A DNA stretch of 64,000 nt from an uncultured Cytophagales bacterium (GCA_937136415.1 CAKZOK010000150.1:35785-99784); one strand, 5' to 3'; shown: positions 37,795-47,480, counted from the stretch's first letter. Notes: generated from the letters alone by a model not told the origin. A program made the numbers and translations.

Positions 37795-39069
37795 CTAAGA
37801 AGGAATATCAAAGTCATCTTTGGGAGGAATAATTTTGTATGGATATTGAGCAGCCCGAGTATCTTTATACTTTTGCCAATCAAAAGTTCTTAAAAAATGA
37901 GCAGCAGCTTTTGCACCACGAATAAAAAGGTCTAATTTGTCATCATCAGAAAGTGTAAAATCTATCCAATTATGATTTCCGATGTCTATCCAAGTAATAA
38001 GTTGGCGATAATCTCGGTTTCGAAGAATAAAATTATAATCTGCAATTTGTCGCATCGATTCGACGATTGCTCTTGTAAAAATAAACGGATTTGTAATCTC
38101 ATTTGGGCGATTTCGTTCTGTTCCTAGTTTGACTCCAAATGATGGTTGTCGTGGCACATGAGATTTATGAAAAACGTCGGCAGGAAAATTTGAAATTATT
38201 CCTCCATCAACAAAAAAGACTTCTTTGGGTATATTTCCACGATAACCTACGGTGTTTTTCCAGTTGCTTTGTGCTTTTTTTCCAGTCGGAATATCAGCAA
38301 CCTTAAAGGGAGTAAAAAAAAATGGAATAGACATAGAAGCACGAACAAAATTTGTCGGATTTATTAAATGGCTATTTTTCCAATAGAGATGGCGCATAGC
38401 AGGAAAAACGATTTTTGATTCTGTTGTAATATCAGTAGCAACAATCGAAATGGTTGCTTTTATACCTTCGATGGTATGATTTACGCCTTTTCGAATACGC
38501 AATGATTTGGGCAAATCTGCGACAGCTTTTTCCAAATGTGCAGATGTATAAACCCCTTCTTTTCCTAGAGCCTCTGTAAACCAATAATAAAAATGTGTCC
38601 CTGGATTTAGTCCCCAATCTTCCCAAAATTTGCTAAAGGCTTTTACTCCTCTCCATACTAATTTGCTCCAATTAATTTCGCCTTCATTTTCGCTAATAGC
38701 AAGGGCAAATTCTCGTGCATGCTCGTCGCCATCAATAAAATCAATGAAATTTTTGTTGGCAATTAGTTCTATCATTTTGTTTGTTTTGGGTTTTGTTCGG
38801 TCGCCAAGCGAAGCCATATAAATTGTGTTTATTGCTCCTACCGACGTGCCTGCATATCCTAAAAAACGGATTCCCATTTGCTCCAAAACATGCACATAAC
38901 CAATGAGTGCAATCCCTAAAATACCTCCTCCCTCTTGTACCAAATCTACATATTGATGCCCTTGATTATCCAAAATATCAGAAAATATTTTTTGATGAAC
39001 ACCCTTTTTTTTGAGTTGTCTGATAAGATTAATTATAATGTCATGTTGGGTAAAATCTTCAGGTGTCAT
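37795..39069 (-). CDS. Patatin-like phospholipase
   Basis: A 424-residue lipid acyl hydrolase. The oxyanion-hole glycines (EGGGILG near 46-52), the nucleophile S76 in GTSVGA and the catalytic D288 in VDGGII are all present, so the Ser-Asp dyad is intact. There is no signal peptide, so it is probably cytoplasmic or membrane-associated. Bacterial patatins range from phospholipase A toxins to lipid remodelling enzymes; nothing here selects between them. The neighbouring repeat at 37.6 kb is unrelated. Confidence 0.88.
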   Translation of the reverse strand: MTPEDFTQHDIIINLIRQLKKKGVHQKIFSDILDNQGHQYVDLVQEGGGILGIALIGYVHVLEQMGIRFLGYAGTSVGAINTIYMASLGDRTKPKTNKMIELIANKNFIDFIDGDEHAREFALAISENEGEINWSKLVWRGVKAFSKFWEDWGLNPGTHFYYWFTEALGKEGVYTSAHLEKAVADLPKSLRIRKGVNHTIEGIKATISIVATDITTESKIVFPAMRHLYWKNSHLINPTNFVRASMSIPFFFTPFKVADIPTGKKAQSNWKNTVGYRGNIPKEVFFVDGGIISNFPADVFHKSHVPRQPSFGVKLGTERNRPNEITNPFIFTRAIVESMRQIADYNFILRNRDYRQLITWIDIGNHNWIDFTLSDDDKLDLFIRGAKAAAHFLRTFDWQKYKDTRAAQYPYKIIPPKDDFDIPS

Positions 39070-39334
39070 GTTTTTAATAAGGGGCTAATTTAGGAAAATA
39101 AAAAAATAGAAACTCAATAAAATAAGGAACTATTTTGATTTTGAAAAGGATAAAGGGAGTGCCAAAACTACAAATAAAATTGAATTTTGTTTGATTAAAT
39201 AGTTTGAAAATAAAATAGCCAAAAACCAAAATATTATCTTTTTTTTATGTAATTTGAATTTGTAGGGCGTTATTTTTACAAAAAAATAAAATGCTTTCTA
39301 AGCAATTATATTATTTATTTTTCAATCTAATACA

Positions 39335-40981
39335 ATGACTATGTATCAAAAATCAATTAGTTTAACTTTTTTATTATTTTTTATATCTTCTATTTTTATA
39401 ATGGGTTTTTCTCAAAATACACAAAAAGGACAACGAGTAGCTGTTTTCAAAAATGGAACTGGTTTTTTCTTTAATCCAATGATATTAAAAGCTGAAAAAG
39501 ACGGAGAACAAAAAGGAAAATTTATCATTAAATCATTACCTCAAGCTCTTTTCGGAACATTTTGGTTTTATACCAACGGAAAGCCTATCAGTAGTTTGAA
39601 AAGTTATGTAAGTGAGGAAAAAAACGATAGCAAGAAAGTATCAAATCTTTCTGAAATGCTTTATGCAAATATTGAAAAAAATGTAGAAATTATATTAAAA
39701 TATGATTTGAAAAATCAAGTGGTTGGTAAAATTCAAAATGTAAATCTACAAAATGAGATGCTTTTTCTAGCAACCACCAAACCAAAGGTAGGTTTTATGG
39801 TAATTACGATGAGTGATATACAGTCTATTTCATTTCCTAAACAGCCAAATACAGATTATTACCCTCTTCAAAATCAACGTATTATCGAAGTAGAAATTGA
39901 TAAAGCAACTTCTCAAGAAAATGTTGAAATGGCGTATTTGCAGCGTGGGATTGGTTGGTTACCATCTTATTTGGTAAACTTAAAAGATGATAAAAAAGCA
40001 CAGATTGTCTTGCGTGCCGAGCTTGTCAATGATGCCGAAGACATCAAAGATGCTACGCTTAGTTTGGTTGTTGGAGTTCCAAATTTTAAGTATGATAAGT
40101 TGGTTTCTCCTTTTGTTTCTAACCAAAGTCTGGAATCATTTTTAAATCAATTAAATGGCTCAACAGGCGATTTGAGGCGTGGAAGGCAGCAAATGGTAAT
40201 GTCAAATGCGATTACAGCTCAATCTATGGCTTATGAATCTATGGACATGGATTTGGATACGTATGGTGGTGGTGGTGATACCGACGAATTAGAAACTCAA
40301 TCTCAAGAAGATTTGTTTTTTTATACCAAAAAAGGTGTCACACTACCAAAAGGTGGGCGTGCTTTGTATTCTTTATTTAATGAAGAAGTGGATTACAAAC
40401 ATATTTATGAAGTAGAATTAACTCAAAATAATGCTCGCCATGTAGTCTATAAGCAAGAAGACGAACAGAGAAACGACGTTTATCATTCCTTAGAACTTCA
40501 AAACTCAACAAGTTTTCCATGGACAACAGGAACAGCAATGGTTACACAGCCCAGAAAAACGAAAGAAGGAGCAGTTAGCACAACAAGTGACCCACAGGTT
40601 TTGAGCCAAGATATGCTAAAATATACAGCCAAAACATCAAAATCAATGCTTCGTCTGACGATTGCTCCTGATATTATGGTAAAAGATAATGAGCAAGAAA
40701 CAGCAAGAGAAACCAATATCAAAAAGAAACGAATAGTTTATGATTTGATTACAGCGACAGCAACGATTGAAGTCAAAAATTATAAAAATAAAGAAGTAAG
40801 TTTGAAAATTAGTCGTACTGTTATTGGAGAAATGCTCAAAACAAATTCAGAATGGGAAAGCAAAAAACGCCCAAATTATTATGCTATCAATCCTGTAAAT
40901 GATGTTGTTTGGGAGTTGAAATTAAATAAAGGAGAATCAAAAACAATTACGTATTCGTATCAATTTTATGTAAGAAGATAA
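39335..40981 (+). CDS. DUF4139-domain secreted protein
   Basis: A 548-residue exported protein with a signal peptide (about 1-26). The central LQRGIGWLPSYLVNL segment near 205, the LRAELVND-EDI block and the C-terminal EVDYKHIYEVEL and WTTGTAMV segments match the DUF4139 beta-rich family, which includes mucoidy-inhibitor-A-like proteins. Acidic linker around 300-330. Function unknown; located at the cell surface or periplasm. It converges with the outer-membrane protein gene and is followed by repeat family B1. Confidence 0.75.
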   Translation: MTMYQKSISLTFLLFFISSIFIMGFSQNTQKGQRVAVFKNGTGFFFNPMILKAEKDGEQKGKFIIKSLPQALFGTFWFYTNGKPISSLKSYVSEEKNDSKKVSNLSEMLYANIEKNVEIILKYDLKNQVVGKIQNVNLQNEMLFLATTKPKVGFMVITMSDIQSISFPKQPNTDYYPLQNQRIIEVEIDKATSQENVEMAYLQRGIGWLPSYLVNLKDDKKAQIVLRAELVNDAEDIKDATLSLVVGVPNFKYDKLVSPFVSNQSLESFLNQLNGSTGDLRRGRQQMVMSNAITAQSMAYESMDMDLDTYGGGGDTDELETQSQEDLFFYTKKGVTLPKGGRALYSLFNEEVDYKHIYEVELTQNNARHVVYKQEDEQRNDVYHSLELQNSTSFPWTTGTAMVTQPRKTKEGAVSTTSDPQVLSQDMLKYTAKTSKSMLRLTIAPDIMVKDNEQETARETNIKKKRIVYDLITATATIEVKNYKNKEVSLKISRTVIGEMLKTNSEWESKKRPNYYAINPVNDVVWELKLNKGESKTITYSYQFYVRR

Positions 40982-41007
40982 ATTAAATTATCAAAAAAAA
41001 GGGAAAA

Positions 41008-41184
41008 ATAAACATTATCACGGTTGTTTTTGTATGAAGCCTTTTGTGTGTTTGTTTGCTCACAAACAAACTTATCACTTCCTCAGAGGTGTCATGTTGT
41101 ATGTATATTATGTTTTTGAGGAGGCGATAAGTTCAGTTCTAAGGAACTGAACACAGGAAAAATTAACTGTGATAATCTTTAATA
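41008..41184. repeat. MITE-like element, family B1, copy b
   Basis: A 177-bp copy of the element at 27157. Its ends are inverted repeats: ATTATCACGGTT (41014-41025) against AACTGTGATAAT (41165-41176), 11 of 12 pairs. Inside are hairpins GTTTGTTTG-CTCA-CAAACAAAC and GTTCAGTTC-TAAG-GAACTGAAC. Confidence 0.65.
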
Positions 41185-41231
41185 TACTTTTTCCTTTTTA
41201 ATTTTCATTGAAAATACTTCGTACTTTATTT

Positions 41232-42032
41232 TTACATTTCTCCTTCTTTCAAATAATAAATTTTTTCGTCCTTAAATTTTGGGCAGTTTACAGCATCATT
41301 ATTAAAAGGAGTAAAAGTAATTCCTATAAAACCCAAAATGGCATTATTTCGATATTCATCTCTATCATTAAAGAACTTTTCAGGTGTTAGGTATTCTGTC
41401 AAAAGATATTGAACTCCCACACGCAGTCGCCAACGAGGATTGAATTTATAGCCTACAAAAATTTCATTATTAAGAGTTCCTCTAACTTTGGGAAGCTGAA
41501 CTAAAGAACGAGGTTTTGCCTCTGTAGAAAGTGTATCTGCCGTTAAAGAATTAATCAAAAAAGCATTTTTTTTGCTCCCAAAACCAAACCCTACCAAATC
41601 AGTACTTGCTCCAATTTCCCATCTATCATTAATATCATAACTCATATAAAACCCTAAATTGGCACTTCCCAAAAATGGTTTTTCTACCAACAAACAATCT
41701 CTATATGAATTGTCTAAAGTATCTTTATAAGATTTGGAAAGATAAGGAACGCTATCAGTAATGCCCAAAGCAAGATTTAAACGAAGACCACCACCAATAC
41801 GAAAACGCTGCGATTCTCCAAAGCCATACATTGCTGCATAGCCCAAAGAGGCAGCTCCAAGCTCATTTCCTACACCCAAAGTAAGTGTAAAACGATGCTG
41901 CCAATGTGAAATGGTTTTGCTTTTTTTTACTTTGACCGTTTGTCCAAAAGATAAATTTGAACAAACAAAAAGGAGTGCAAAACCACCCAAAAGAATAAAG
42001 AATAATTTTGAAAATAATTTTTTCATAATCAT
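41232..42032 (-). CDS. Outer-membrane beta-barrel protein (hypothetical)
   Basis: A 266-residue protein with a signal peptide (about 1-30, ending FGQ). The rest alternates hydrophobic and polar residues with aromatic ends, typical of a small outer-membrane beta barrel: RFTLTLGVGNELG, ANLGFYMSYDI, VGFGFGSKK, WRLRVGVQYLLTEY. No specific family recognised. It is the last gene of a minus-strand run with an FMN reductase and a BatE-like protein further upstream; a repeat (family C) separates it from the reductase. Confidence 0.6.
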   Translation of the reverse strand: MIMKKLFSKLFFILLGGFALLFVCSNLSFGQTVKVKKSKTISHWQHRFTLTLGVGNELGAASLGYAAMYGFGESQRFRIGGGLRLNLALGITDSVPYLSKSYKDTLDNSYRDCLLVEKPFLGSANLGFYMSYDINDRWEIGASTDLVGFGFGSKKNAFLINSLTADTLSTEAKPRSLVQLPKVRGTLNNEIFVGYKFNPRWRLRVGVQYLLTEYLTPEKFFNDRDEYRNNAILGFIGITFTPFNNDAVNCPKFKDEKIYYLKEGEM

Positions 42033-42049
42033 AAAAGGTTTTCTTCTAA

Positions 42050-42144
42050 AAAATATAAATTTGTTTTTTAGCTTTTATAAGACCTATTTTCAAGCATTGT
42101 TGTTGGTATCGCTAAAATACCAACAACGGCATTTTTCTTTTTTT
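42050..42144. repeat. Dispersed hairpin repeat, family C, copy 2
   Basis: Aligns with 36608-36704. The hairpin GTTGTTGGTAT-CGCTAAA-ATACCAACAAC (11-bp arms) lies near 42098-42126. It fills the gap between the FMN reductase stop and the outer-membrane protein start. Confidence 0.55.
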
Positions 42145-42168
42145 ATAAGAAAACTTTGTACAGTAATA

Positions 42169-42705
42169 TTAAAAAGCAACAATTTTTTCAATCTGTAAGT
42201 CTATCAAATCATTATATTTTGCATATTCATTGTCATTTATGATTTCTCCATTTTGAAAGTGTTTGTTTATAAATGGCATTCTGGCACGCAAGGGAAGAAC
42301 AGTTGCGCCCAAATAACTAAAAATATCAGCCAAATGACTGGTAGCCAAAACAGCTCCCTGCGACCCTGCCGAAAGACCTACCAAAGCCACCATTTTGTCT
42401 TTTACTCCGTTTGGAAACTCTAATCCATCTAAAAAAGATTTGATTACTCCTGGAAAAGAACCATTATATTCAGGGGTAATCATAATAAGTTTTGTTGAAT
42501 CTTTTAGAGGCGAAATAAGTCTATTAAAACCCTCACTTTTTCCTATGTTTTCGTAAAGAGCCGAAAATGTAAAGTCATGAGGAAGTTCTTTTAAATCTAA
42601 AATAGAAGCATGAACTCCTTTTTCTTTTAATTTTTGTTGATATAAAAGAGCCATTTGATAAGTTACAGAATCCTTACGATTTGTACCAGAGATGATAGTT
42701 GTCAT
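42169..42705 (-). CDS. NADPH-dependent FMN reductase-like flavoprotein
   Basis: A 178-residue flavodoxin-fold protein. The phosphate-binding loop ISGTNRKDSVTYQMA starts at residue 4, and the conserved TPEYNGSFPGVIKSFLD segment near 78-94 contacts the flavin. It belongs to the NADPH-dependent FMN reductase/chromate-reductase (YieF-like) family. The cellular substrate is unknown. Confidence 0.9.
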   Translation of the reverse strand: MTTIISGTNRKDSVTYQMALLYQQKLKEKGVHASILDLKELPHDFTFSALYENIGKSEGFNRLISPLKDSTKLIMITPEYNGSFPGVIKSFLDGLEFPNGVKDKMVALVGLSAGSQGAVLATSHLADIFSYLGATVLPLRARMPFINKHFQNGEIINDNEYAKYNDLIDLQIEKIVAF

Positions 42706-42744
42706 TGATTTTTTAAAGTTAGGGATAAATTTTTGAATTAATTT

Positions 42745-43512
42745 TTATTGAACTACTAGCGTATTATGCAAACGTACATAACCCACCTTATTGTCTATTG
42801 TTACTTTGTACCAAGAATCTTTTTTCTCCAAAATTGGATAACGATTTCCTCTCTTGACAACTTTCAAAACAGTAGCAGCAGCCGACGGACTTTCTACAAA
42901 AGTAGTATAATCATTTTTAATAATGCCTAAAGTACGTTGTGTAGTAAAATTATGAAGCAAAAGCAAAATAACAACAACAGAAAAACCGACAGCCAAAGGA
43001 GGAATAATAGTTCTTTCTTGTCGTACTCTACTGATGAGCCAAAAAGAAGTAATAAAAATAATGATTATCCAAAAAACAATAATATACCAATGATAAGAAT
43101 CATAAAGTGATAAAAAATAAGTTTTGTCGGTATATTGATAGCCTTCCAAGCGATGTGTTTGGGCAAGCTCTTCTAATTTTTTCAATACTTGTTTGTCTGG
43201 GCTAATTCTGTAATGAAGATTGAGATAATAGAGAGTTTGAGGATAATTATTTTTACTTTCTTCTACAAAAGCCATTTTCAAAAGCATTTGGGGGCTAAAC
43301 TCTTTTCGCTTGTTTAATAAATGCTCATAAATAGAAAGTGCTTCGAGATAACGCCCAGAACTAAACAAAGAATCTCCTCGTTTGAGGAAATTTTCATTTT
43401 GAGCGTGACTTCTAAAAGAAATGCTAATAAATCCTGTTAAAAGACAAATAATAAAAAATGATTTGAAGAAAAAACGAATAGTTTTGAATTTTTTTGTAAT
43501 ATTATTTTGCAT
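42745..43512 (-). CDS. TPR plus SH3 protein, BatE-like
   Basis: A 255-residue membrane protein: an N-terminal hydrophobic signal (about 14-37), TPR-like helices at about 40-125, a membrane helix pair around 140-185, and a C-terminal SH3-like domain (about 190-255) ending YPILEKKDSWYKVTIDNKVGYVRLHN. This order matches BatE of the Bacteroides aerotolerance operon. The usual operon partners BatA, BatB and BatD are not here. A BatC-like gene lies 10 kb away at 53.7 kb, so the operon seems dispersed. Confidence 0.65.
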   Translation of the reverse strand: MQNNITKKFKTIRFFFKSFFIICLLTGFISISFRSHAQNENFLKRGDSLFSSGRYLEALSIYEHLLNKRKEFSPQMLLKMAFVEESKNNYPQTLYYLNLHYRISPDKQVLKKLEELAQTHRLEGYQYTDKTYFLSLYDSYHWYIIVFWIIIIFITSFWLISRVRQERTIIPPLAVGFSVVVILLLLHNFTTQRTLGIIKNDYTTFVESPSAAATVLKVVKRGNRYPILEKKDSWYKVTIDNKVGYVRLHNTLVVQ

Positions 43513-43739
43513 AATAAAATTATTGTGTTACCTTTGCAACGCATTTGAGGGAAACGCCCTCTGTTTTTTAGCGAATTTAGAATGGTTTTTTAGATGATTT
43601 AAGAACAAATATAAGTTGAAATAAATCAGTTTAAAAATAGTTTGAGAATATTTTGAACTATTTATTAGTTTATTTAGTTTTCTTAAAAAATAGATAGCAA
43701 ACCTATCAAAAATCTATTTTCAATAAAAAAAGCAAAAAT

Positions 43740-43812
43740 GATTCCGTAGCTCAGCTGGTAGAGCACAACACTTTTAATGTTGGGGTCCTGAGTTCGAACC
43801 TCAGCGGGATCA
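43740..43812 (+). tRNA. tRNA-Lys (UUU anticodon)
   Basis: A 73-base tRNA with all arms. The acceptor stem pairs GATTCCG with CGGGATC (one G-T). The D arm GCTC-AGCTGGTA-GAGC and the T arm CTGAG-TTCGAAC-CTCAG are canonical. The anticodon stem CAACA/TGTTG encloses the loop CTTTTAA with anticodon TTT, which reads lysine codons. CCA is not encoded. A rho-independent terminator begins 12 bp later, so it is transcribed alone. Confidence 0.96.
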
Positions 43813-43823
43813 CTTTTTATTTT

Positions 43824-43858
43824 AAAGCCATACAGTATTTATTGTATGGCTTTTTTTT
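43824..43858 (+). terminator. Terminator of tRNA-Lys
   Basis: AAAGCCATACA (43824-43834) pairs with TGTATGGCTTT (43843-43853) over 11 bp and runs into a T-stretch to 43858. It also lies just beyond the stop codon of the converging hypothetical gene at 43872. Confidence 0.85.
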
Positions 43859-43871
43859 GATTTTATTTTTT

Positions 43872-44465
43872 CTACATATAAAATAGTTTAGGGTATTTCA
43901 TAATAAAAAATTCGATACCTGTTTTGATGGCATTACTTAGTATAAACTTTTGTTTGTCAAAACTTACCACCAAATCTTCGTTTTTAATAGTATTGTGTTT
44001 GCTTCTATCAATCATTTTTTCACCAAAAGGAGCATAATTGATTTTTTCAGTATCAAATAAAAACAAAACTTGCATAAAATCGTGTTTGTGTGGTTTCCAA
44101 ACATACCCTTGTTTTTCGGCATAACAAATACGAAGACGAGCATTTTTATTGTTGGCATTTTTTGTTTCATCTTTAATCATAATATGAGTAGAATAAACCT
44201 CCATCATTTTGGCTTCTCCTTCTAAGAGCGTATTTTTTCTCCAAATAACCAAATTATACCAAGCATTTCCTTTTTCAGAAACAGAATATTTGTAATGAGA
44301 ATCTTGATATTCAAATTGAGCTTCAAAATTATAAGGGTCAGTGTTATCCTCCAACAACGAATCCAGAGCGATAATTGGGTTAGTATCTTGAGCAAAAAGC
44401 AAAGTATCAGAAAATAGAAAGACAGAAAAAAGATTTAAAAATAAAAAGAATTGAAATTTTTTCAT
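43872..44465 (-). CDS. Secreted protein of unknown function
   Basis: A 197-residue protein with a signal peptide (about 1-25, ending LFAQD). The rest is beta-rich with several aromatic-flanked strands (WYNLVIWRKN, YVWKPHKHDFMQVLFLF). I do not recognise a family. It lies between the tRNA-Lys gene and the divergent plsC gene. An orphan with no co-transcribed partner. Confidence 0.6.
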   Translation of the reverse strand: MKKFQFFLFLNLFSVFLFSDTLLFAQDTNPIIALDSLLEDNTDPYNFEAQFEYQDSHYKYSVSEKGNAWYNLVIWRKNTLLEGEAKMMEVYSTHIMIKDETKNANNKNARLRICYAEKQGYVWKPHKHDFMQVLFLFDTEKINYAPFGEKMIDRSKHNTIKNEDLVVSFDKQKFILSNAIKTGIEFFIMKYPKLFYM

Positions 44466-44766
44466 AGAACTAAAGGTTGGTTTGATTTTAAATTAGAACA
44501 TAGTTTTTCCTTTTTCAGAAAAGAACTATTAAAGAAAATAATATGCCTTATTTTTTACAAATTTAATCAAAAAGGAAGTTTTTAAATTATTTTACGCTTT
44601 GAAGTTATTTAAAAATGAATTTTCAAACTCATTTTTATATTTGTGGCTATATTTGTAATTATTTTATTTTTTATTGAATATTTTGATAAAATTTGCGTTA
44701 ATTAGTCTGCAAACCGAATAAGTTAAATTAGTTCTAGCTTTTTATACAAATGAGATTTCTAAAATT
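44466..44766. other. Divergent intergenic region, 301 bp
   Basis: This spacer separates the minus-strand secreted protein from plsC. It contains a weak hairpin around 44610-44630 but no clear -33/-7 pair. Sequence TTGAAGTTATTTAAAAAT near 44600 weakly resembles the family A repeat end. Confidence 0.35.
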
Positions 44767-45576
44767 ATGATACAAGAAAAATTATACGAATTAAAAAACT
44801 CTCTTTTGCTTTATATTAAAGATAGAGGGTTGATGGTCTTGATGCGTCCTTTTACTACATTTTTCCAGATTGCTTTTTCGATGTGGACATTTTTCAATTT
44901 CTTTTGGATTATGGTTGTTTGTGCGCCTTTTATTATTATTCCTATTCTTATTAATGAAAAAAGAGGAGGTACTTTTGCTTTCAAAATTATGAAATTTTGG
45001 GGCTTTAGTTTTAGTTTTTTGAGTGGAATTATTTATAAAATTAAGAATAAGAAAAGACTTCAAAAAGACCAACCTTATATTTTTGTAGCTAATCATAATT
45101 CTTTTTTAGATTCGCCAGCTATTACACTTGCTATTCCAAATCAATTTAGAGCATTGGGAAAAATTGAAATCTTGAAAATGCCTGTTTTTGGTCTAATTTT
45201 CAAATATATTGGCGTTATTGTAGATAGAAGTAGTATGGAAAGCAAGAGGCGAAGTTTAAGGCAAATAAAAGAAAAACTACGAAAAAAAATACACGTAATG
45301 ATTTTTCCAGAGGGAACAATGAATAATTCGGGACACGATATGTTGCGTTTTCATGAGGGAGCTTTTATGGTAGCCATCGAAACACAAACACCCATTGCGC
45401 CGATTGTTATTAAAAATACTCGTAAAATGCTTCCAAAAAATAGCTGGCGTGTAAAGGCAGGTTTTGTCGAAATAGAATTTTTAGAACCCATTTCTACAAA
45501 AGGAATGACTATTCAAGACCTTCAAAAACTCAAATTACAAGCCTTTGAGATGATGCAAAATGCGTATTCAGAGTAA
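44767..45576 (+). CDS. plsC: 1-acyl-sn-glycerol-3-phosphate acyltransferase
   Basis: A 269-residue membrane acyltransferase that adds the second acyl chain to lysophosphatidic acid to make phosphatidic acid. The catalytic NHNSFLDSP motif is at about 112-120 and the FPEGTMN motif at about 179-185. Two hydrophobic segments occupy the N terminus (about 30-60 and 72-90). The family is firm; some members acylate other lysophospholipids. The next gene begins 180 bp on. Confidence 0.92.
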   Translation: MIQEKLYELKNSLLLYIKDRGLMVLMRPFTTFFQIAFSMWTFFNFFWIMVVCAPFIIIPILINEKRGGTFAFKIMKFWGFSFSFLSGIIYKIKNKKRLQKDQPYIFVANHNSFLDSPAITLAIPNQFRALGKIEILKMPVFGLIFKYIGVIVDRSSMESKRRSLRQIKEKLRKKIHVMIFPEGTMNNSGHDMLRFHEGAFMVAIETQTPIAPIVIKNTRKMLPKNSWRVKAGFVEIEFLEPISTKGMTIQDLQKLKLQAFEMMQNAYSE

Positions 45577-45755
45577 ATGGATAATTTAATAAAACACTAA
45601 TTTCAAAAAAAATATTGATATTCAATGTATTAAATGGTTCTCTGCCAATTTCTGTACTTTTATATTTTTTGATGCAAAAACTCTCAGAGAAGCTATTAAA
45701 TTGGCTACGCTGAATATTCATTTCATAATCCGTAATCTGTAATCCAATCGAATCT

Positions 45756-46838
45756 ATGAAAATTTATCTTACTCCGGGCCCTTCTGAAAATTATTTTGTA
45801 GTAGAAGAAGCCATAAAAGAAGCCTTACAAAAAAAAATAACAGCAATTTCGCATCGTAGTCGTGAGTTTAAAACTATTTTTGAGCATACAACAAATCAAC
45901 TTAGAGAACTTTTAGAAATTCCTAGTGATTTTGCTATTGCTTTTACAGGTTCGGCAAATGAAATTTGGGAACGGATTCTTCAAAGTTGTGTAGAAAAAGA
46001 AAGTTTTCATTTAATTAATGGCTCTTTTTCAAATAAATTTTATGAGTTTGCTCAAAAACTAAACCTAAATCCTTCTAAATATGAAGTTGATTTTAGTAAG
46101 GGTTTTGATTTAGAAAACATAAATATTCCAAATTCGACTGAACTAATTGCTCTGATTCAGAACGAAACAAGTAGTGGGGTGCAGTTTGCTGTGGAGAATA
46201 TTGCAAAAATTAGAGAAAAAAATAAGGGTAAATTGATTGTTGTCGATGCTGTTTCTTCATTGCCTTACACAAATATTGATTTTTCTGTGATTGATTCAGT
46301 TTATTTTTCTGTACAGAAAGGTTTTGGTGTTCCTGCTGGTTTGGGGGTTTGGGTTTATAATCAAAAAATGCTTGATAAAGCCAAAGATTTGCAATCAAAA
46401 GGAAAATCTATTGGTACATATCATTCGCTTTTAGAACTTGATAAATATGCTCAAAACAACCAAACACCAGAAACACCAAATGTTTTGGCAATTTTTGTTT
46501 TGGGGAAAGTAATCGAAGCAATGAATAAAAAAGGTATTGCAATGATTCGCCGTGAAACTGATTATAAAGCTGAATTATTGTATCATACTTTGGAGCAATC
46601 TGAATTTTTGTCGCCTTTAGTTAAAGAAAAATCACAGCGTTCGAAAACTGTTATTGTGGCAAATGTAGAAAAAGGAATTTCTTCTGATGTAATTGCTTTT
46701 TTAGAGAAAAAAGGAATTATTATAGGCAAAGGGTATGGGAGTTTTAAAGATTCTCAAATTCGAATTGCTAATTTTCCGACACACTCAAAAGAGCTTATGG
46801 AGCAAGTTGCTGATTTTTTGATAGAATATGGAAAATAA
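45756..46838 (+). CDS. Class V aminotransferase (phosphoserine aminotransferase-like)
   Basis: A 360-residue PLP enzyme. The N-terminal PGPSEN segment, the HRSREF motif near 33-38 and the GSANEIWE motif near 65-72 follow the phosphoserine/alanine-glyoxylate aminotransferase group. The PLP-binding lysine is K188 in SVQKGFGVPAGLG, and the acidic partner is in VVDAVSSLP. Such enzymes make serine from phosphohydroxypyruvate or glycine from glyoxylate. Without neighbours to help, I leave the reaction open. It follows plsC on the same strand but is not clearly co-transcribed. Confidence 0.8.
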   Translation: MKIYLTPGPSENYFVVEEAIKEALQKKITAISHRSREFKTIFEHTTNQLRELLEIPSDFAIAFTGSANEIWERILQSCVEKESFHLINGSFSNKFYEFAQKLNLNPSKYEVDFSKGFDLENINIPNSTELIALIQNETSSGVQFAVENIAKIREKNKGKLIVVDAVSSLPYTNIDFSVIDSVYFSVQKGFGVPAGLGVWVYNQKMLDKAKDLQSKGKSIGTYHSLLELDKYAQNNQTPETPNVLAIFVLGKVIEAMNKKGIAMIRRETDYKAELLYHTLEQSEFLSPLVKEKSQRSKTVIVANVEKGISSDVIAFLEKKGIIIGKGYGSFKDSQIRIANFPTHSKELMEQVADFLIEYGK

Positions 46839-46921
46839 AGTTAGAAGTCAGATTTTAGAAGTTAGAATTTGATGAATAAAAAATATTTTCATAATCTCTT
46901 GAATTAAAGGTGTTTTAATAC

Positions 46922-46951
46922 TTGCTTTTTGATATAAAATGAGTATTTTTG
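46922..46951 (+). promoter_or_regulatory. Promoter for the L31 gene
   Basis: TTG at 46922-46924 and the -7 TATTTTTG at 46944-46951 are 19 bp apart. This gives a leader of about 100 nt before the L31 start codon at 47061, long enough to hold a regulatory RNA. Confidence 0.55.
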
Positions 46952-47060
46952 CAGTTCGTTTTTTAGATATTTGTAATTTTTACAATTTCTAATTAGAAAA
47001 ATTTTAAATTAAATTTATAGGGTAAGTGGCGCAATCCTCTTGCATTAAACTGTTTATACA

Positions 47061-47360
47061 ATGAAAAAAGAAATTCACCCAGATTATCGTGAAGTAGTAT
47101 TTTTGGATACTTCAAGTGATTATAAATTTTTGACTCGTTCTACTATCTTGACAAAAGATACTATTACTTGGGAAGACGGAAAAGAATATCCATTAGTAAA
47201 GGTAGAGGTTAGTTCTGCATCTCACCCATTCTATACAGGTGGAAAAGGAAACTTTGGGCGTACTACTGGACGTGTTGAGCGTTTCAATCGTCGTTATAAG
47301 CGTACTGATAAAAATGCAGAAGCACAAGCTGAAACAAAAGAAGAAACTACTGAAAAGTAA
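47061..47360 (+). CDS. rpmE2: 50S ribosomal protein L31, type B
   Basis: A 99-residue ribosomal protein of the type B group: it lacks the four-cysteine zinc site of type A L31. The core ([38 protein letters not shown], and the HPFYTGG loop before [10 protein letters not shown]) is conserved. A 20-residue Glu/Thr/Lys-rich tail follows the usual end of L31B. Preceded by a roughly 100-nt leader and followed by a strong terminator, so it is a single-gene transcript. It helps hold the large subunit together. Confidence 0.95.
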   Translation: MKKEIHPDYREVVFLDTSSDYKFLTRSTILTKDTITWEDGKEYPLVKVEVSSASHPFYTGGKGNFGRTTGRVERFNRRYKRTDKNAEAQAETKEETTEK

Positions 47361-47382
47361 TCTTGATTGTTTTTAACCATCA

Positions 47383-47431
47383 AAAAAGTCTTCAAAATCT
47401 AGTAATACTAGTATTTTGAAGACTTTTTTTG
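47383..47431 (+). terminator. Terminator of the L31 gene
   Basis: Arms AAAAAAGTCTTCAAAAT and ATTTTGAAGACTTTTTT pair over 17 bp, with a 14-base loop and a trailing T-run. It lies 23 bp past the L31 stop codon and also faces the convergent lipoprotein gene at 47481. Confidence 0.8.
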
Positions 47432-47480
47432 TTTTTTGAATATAATGAGAATGAAATTGATTTTGATTAAAATCAATTCA

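Noticed and set aside
44466..44766. Possible second small gene near plsC
   Set aside because: No ORF of useful length with a start signal is present; only weak similarity to a repeat end was seen.
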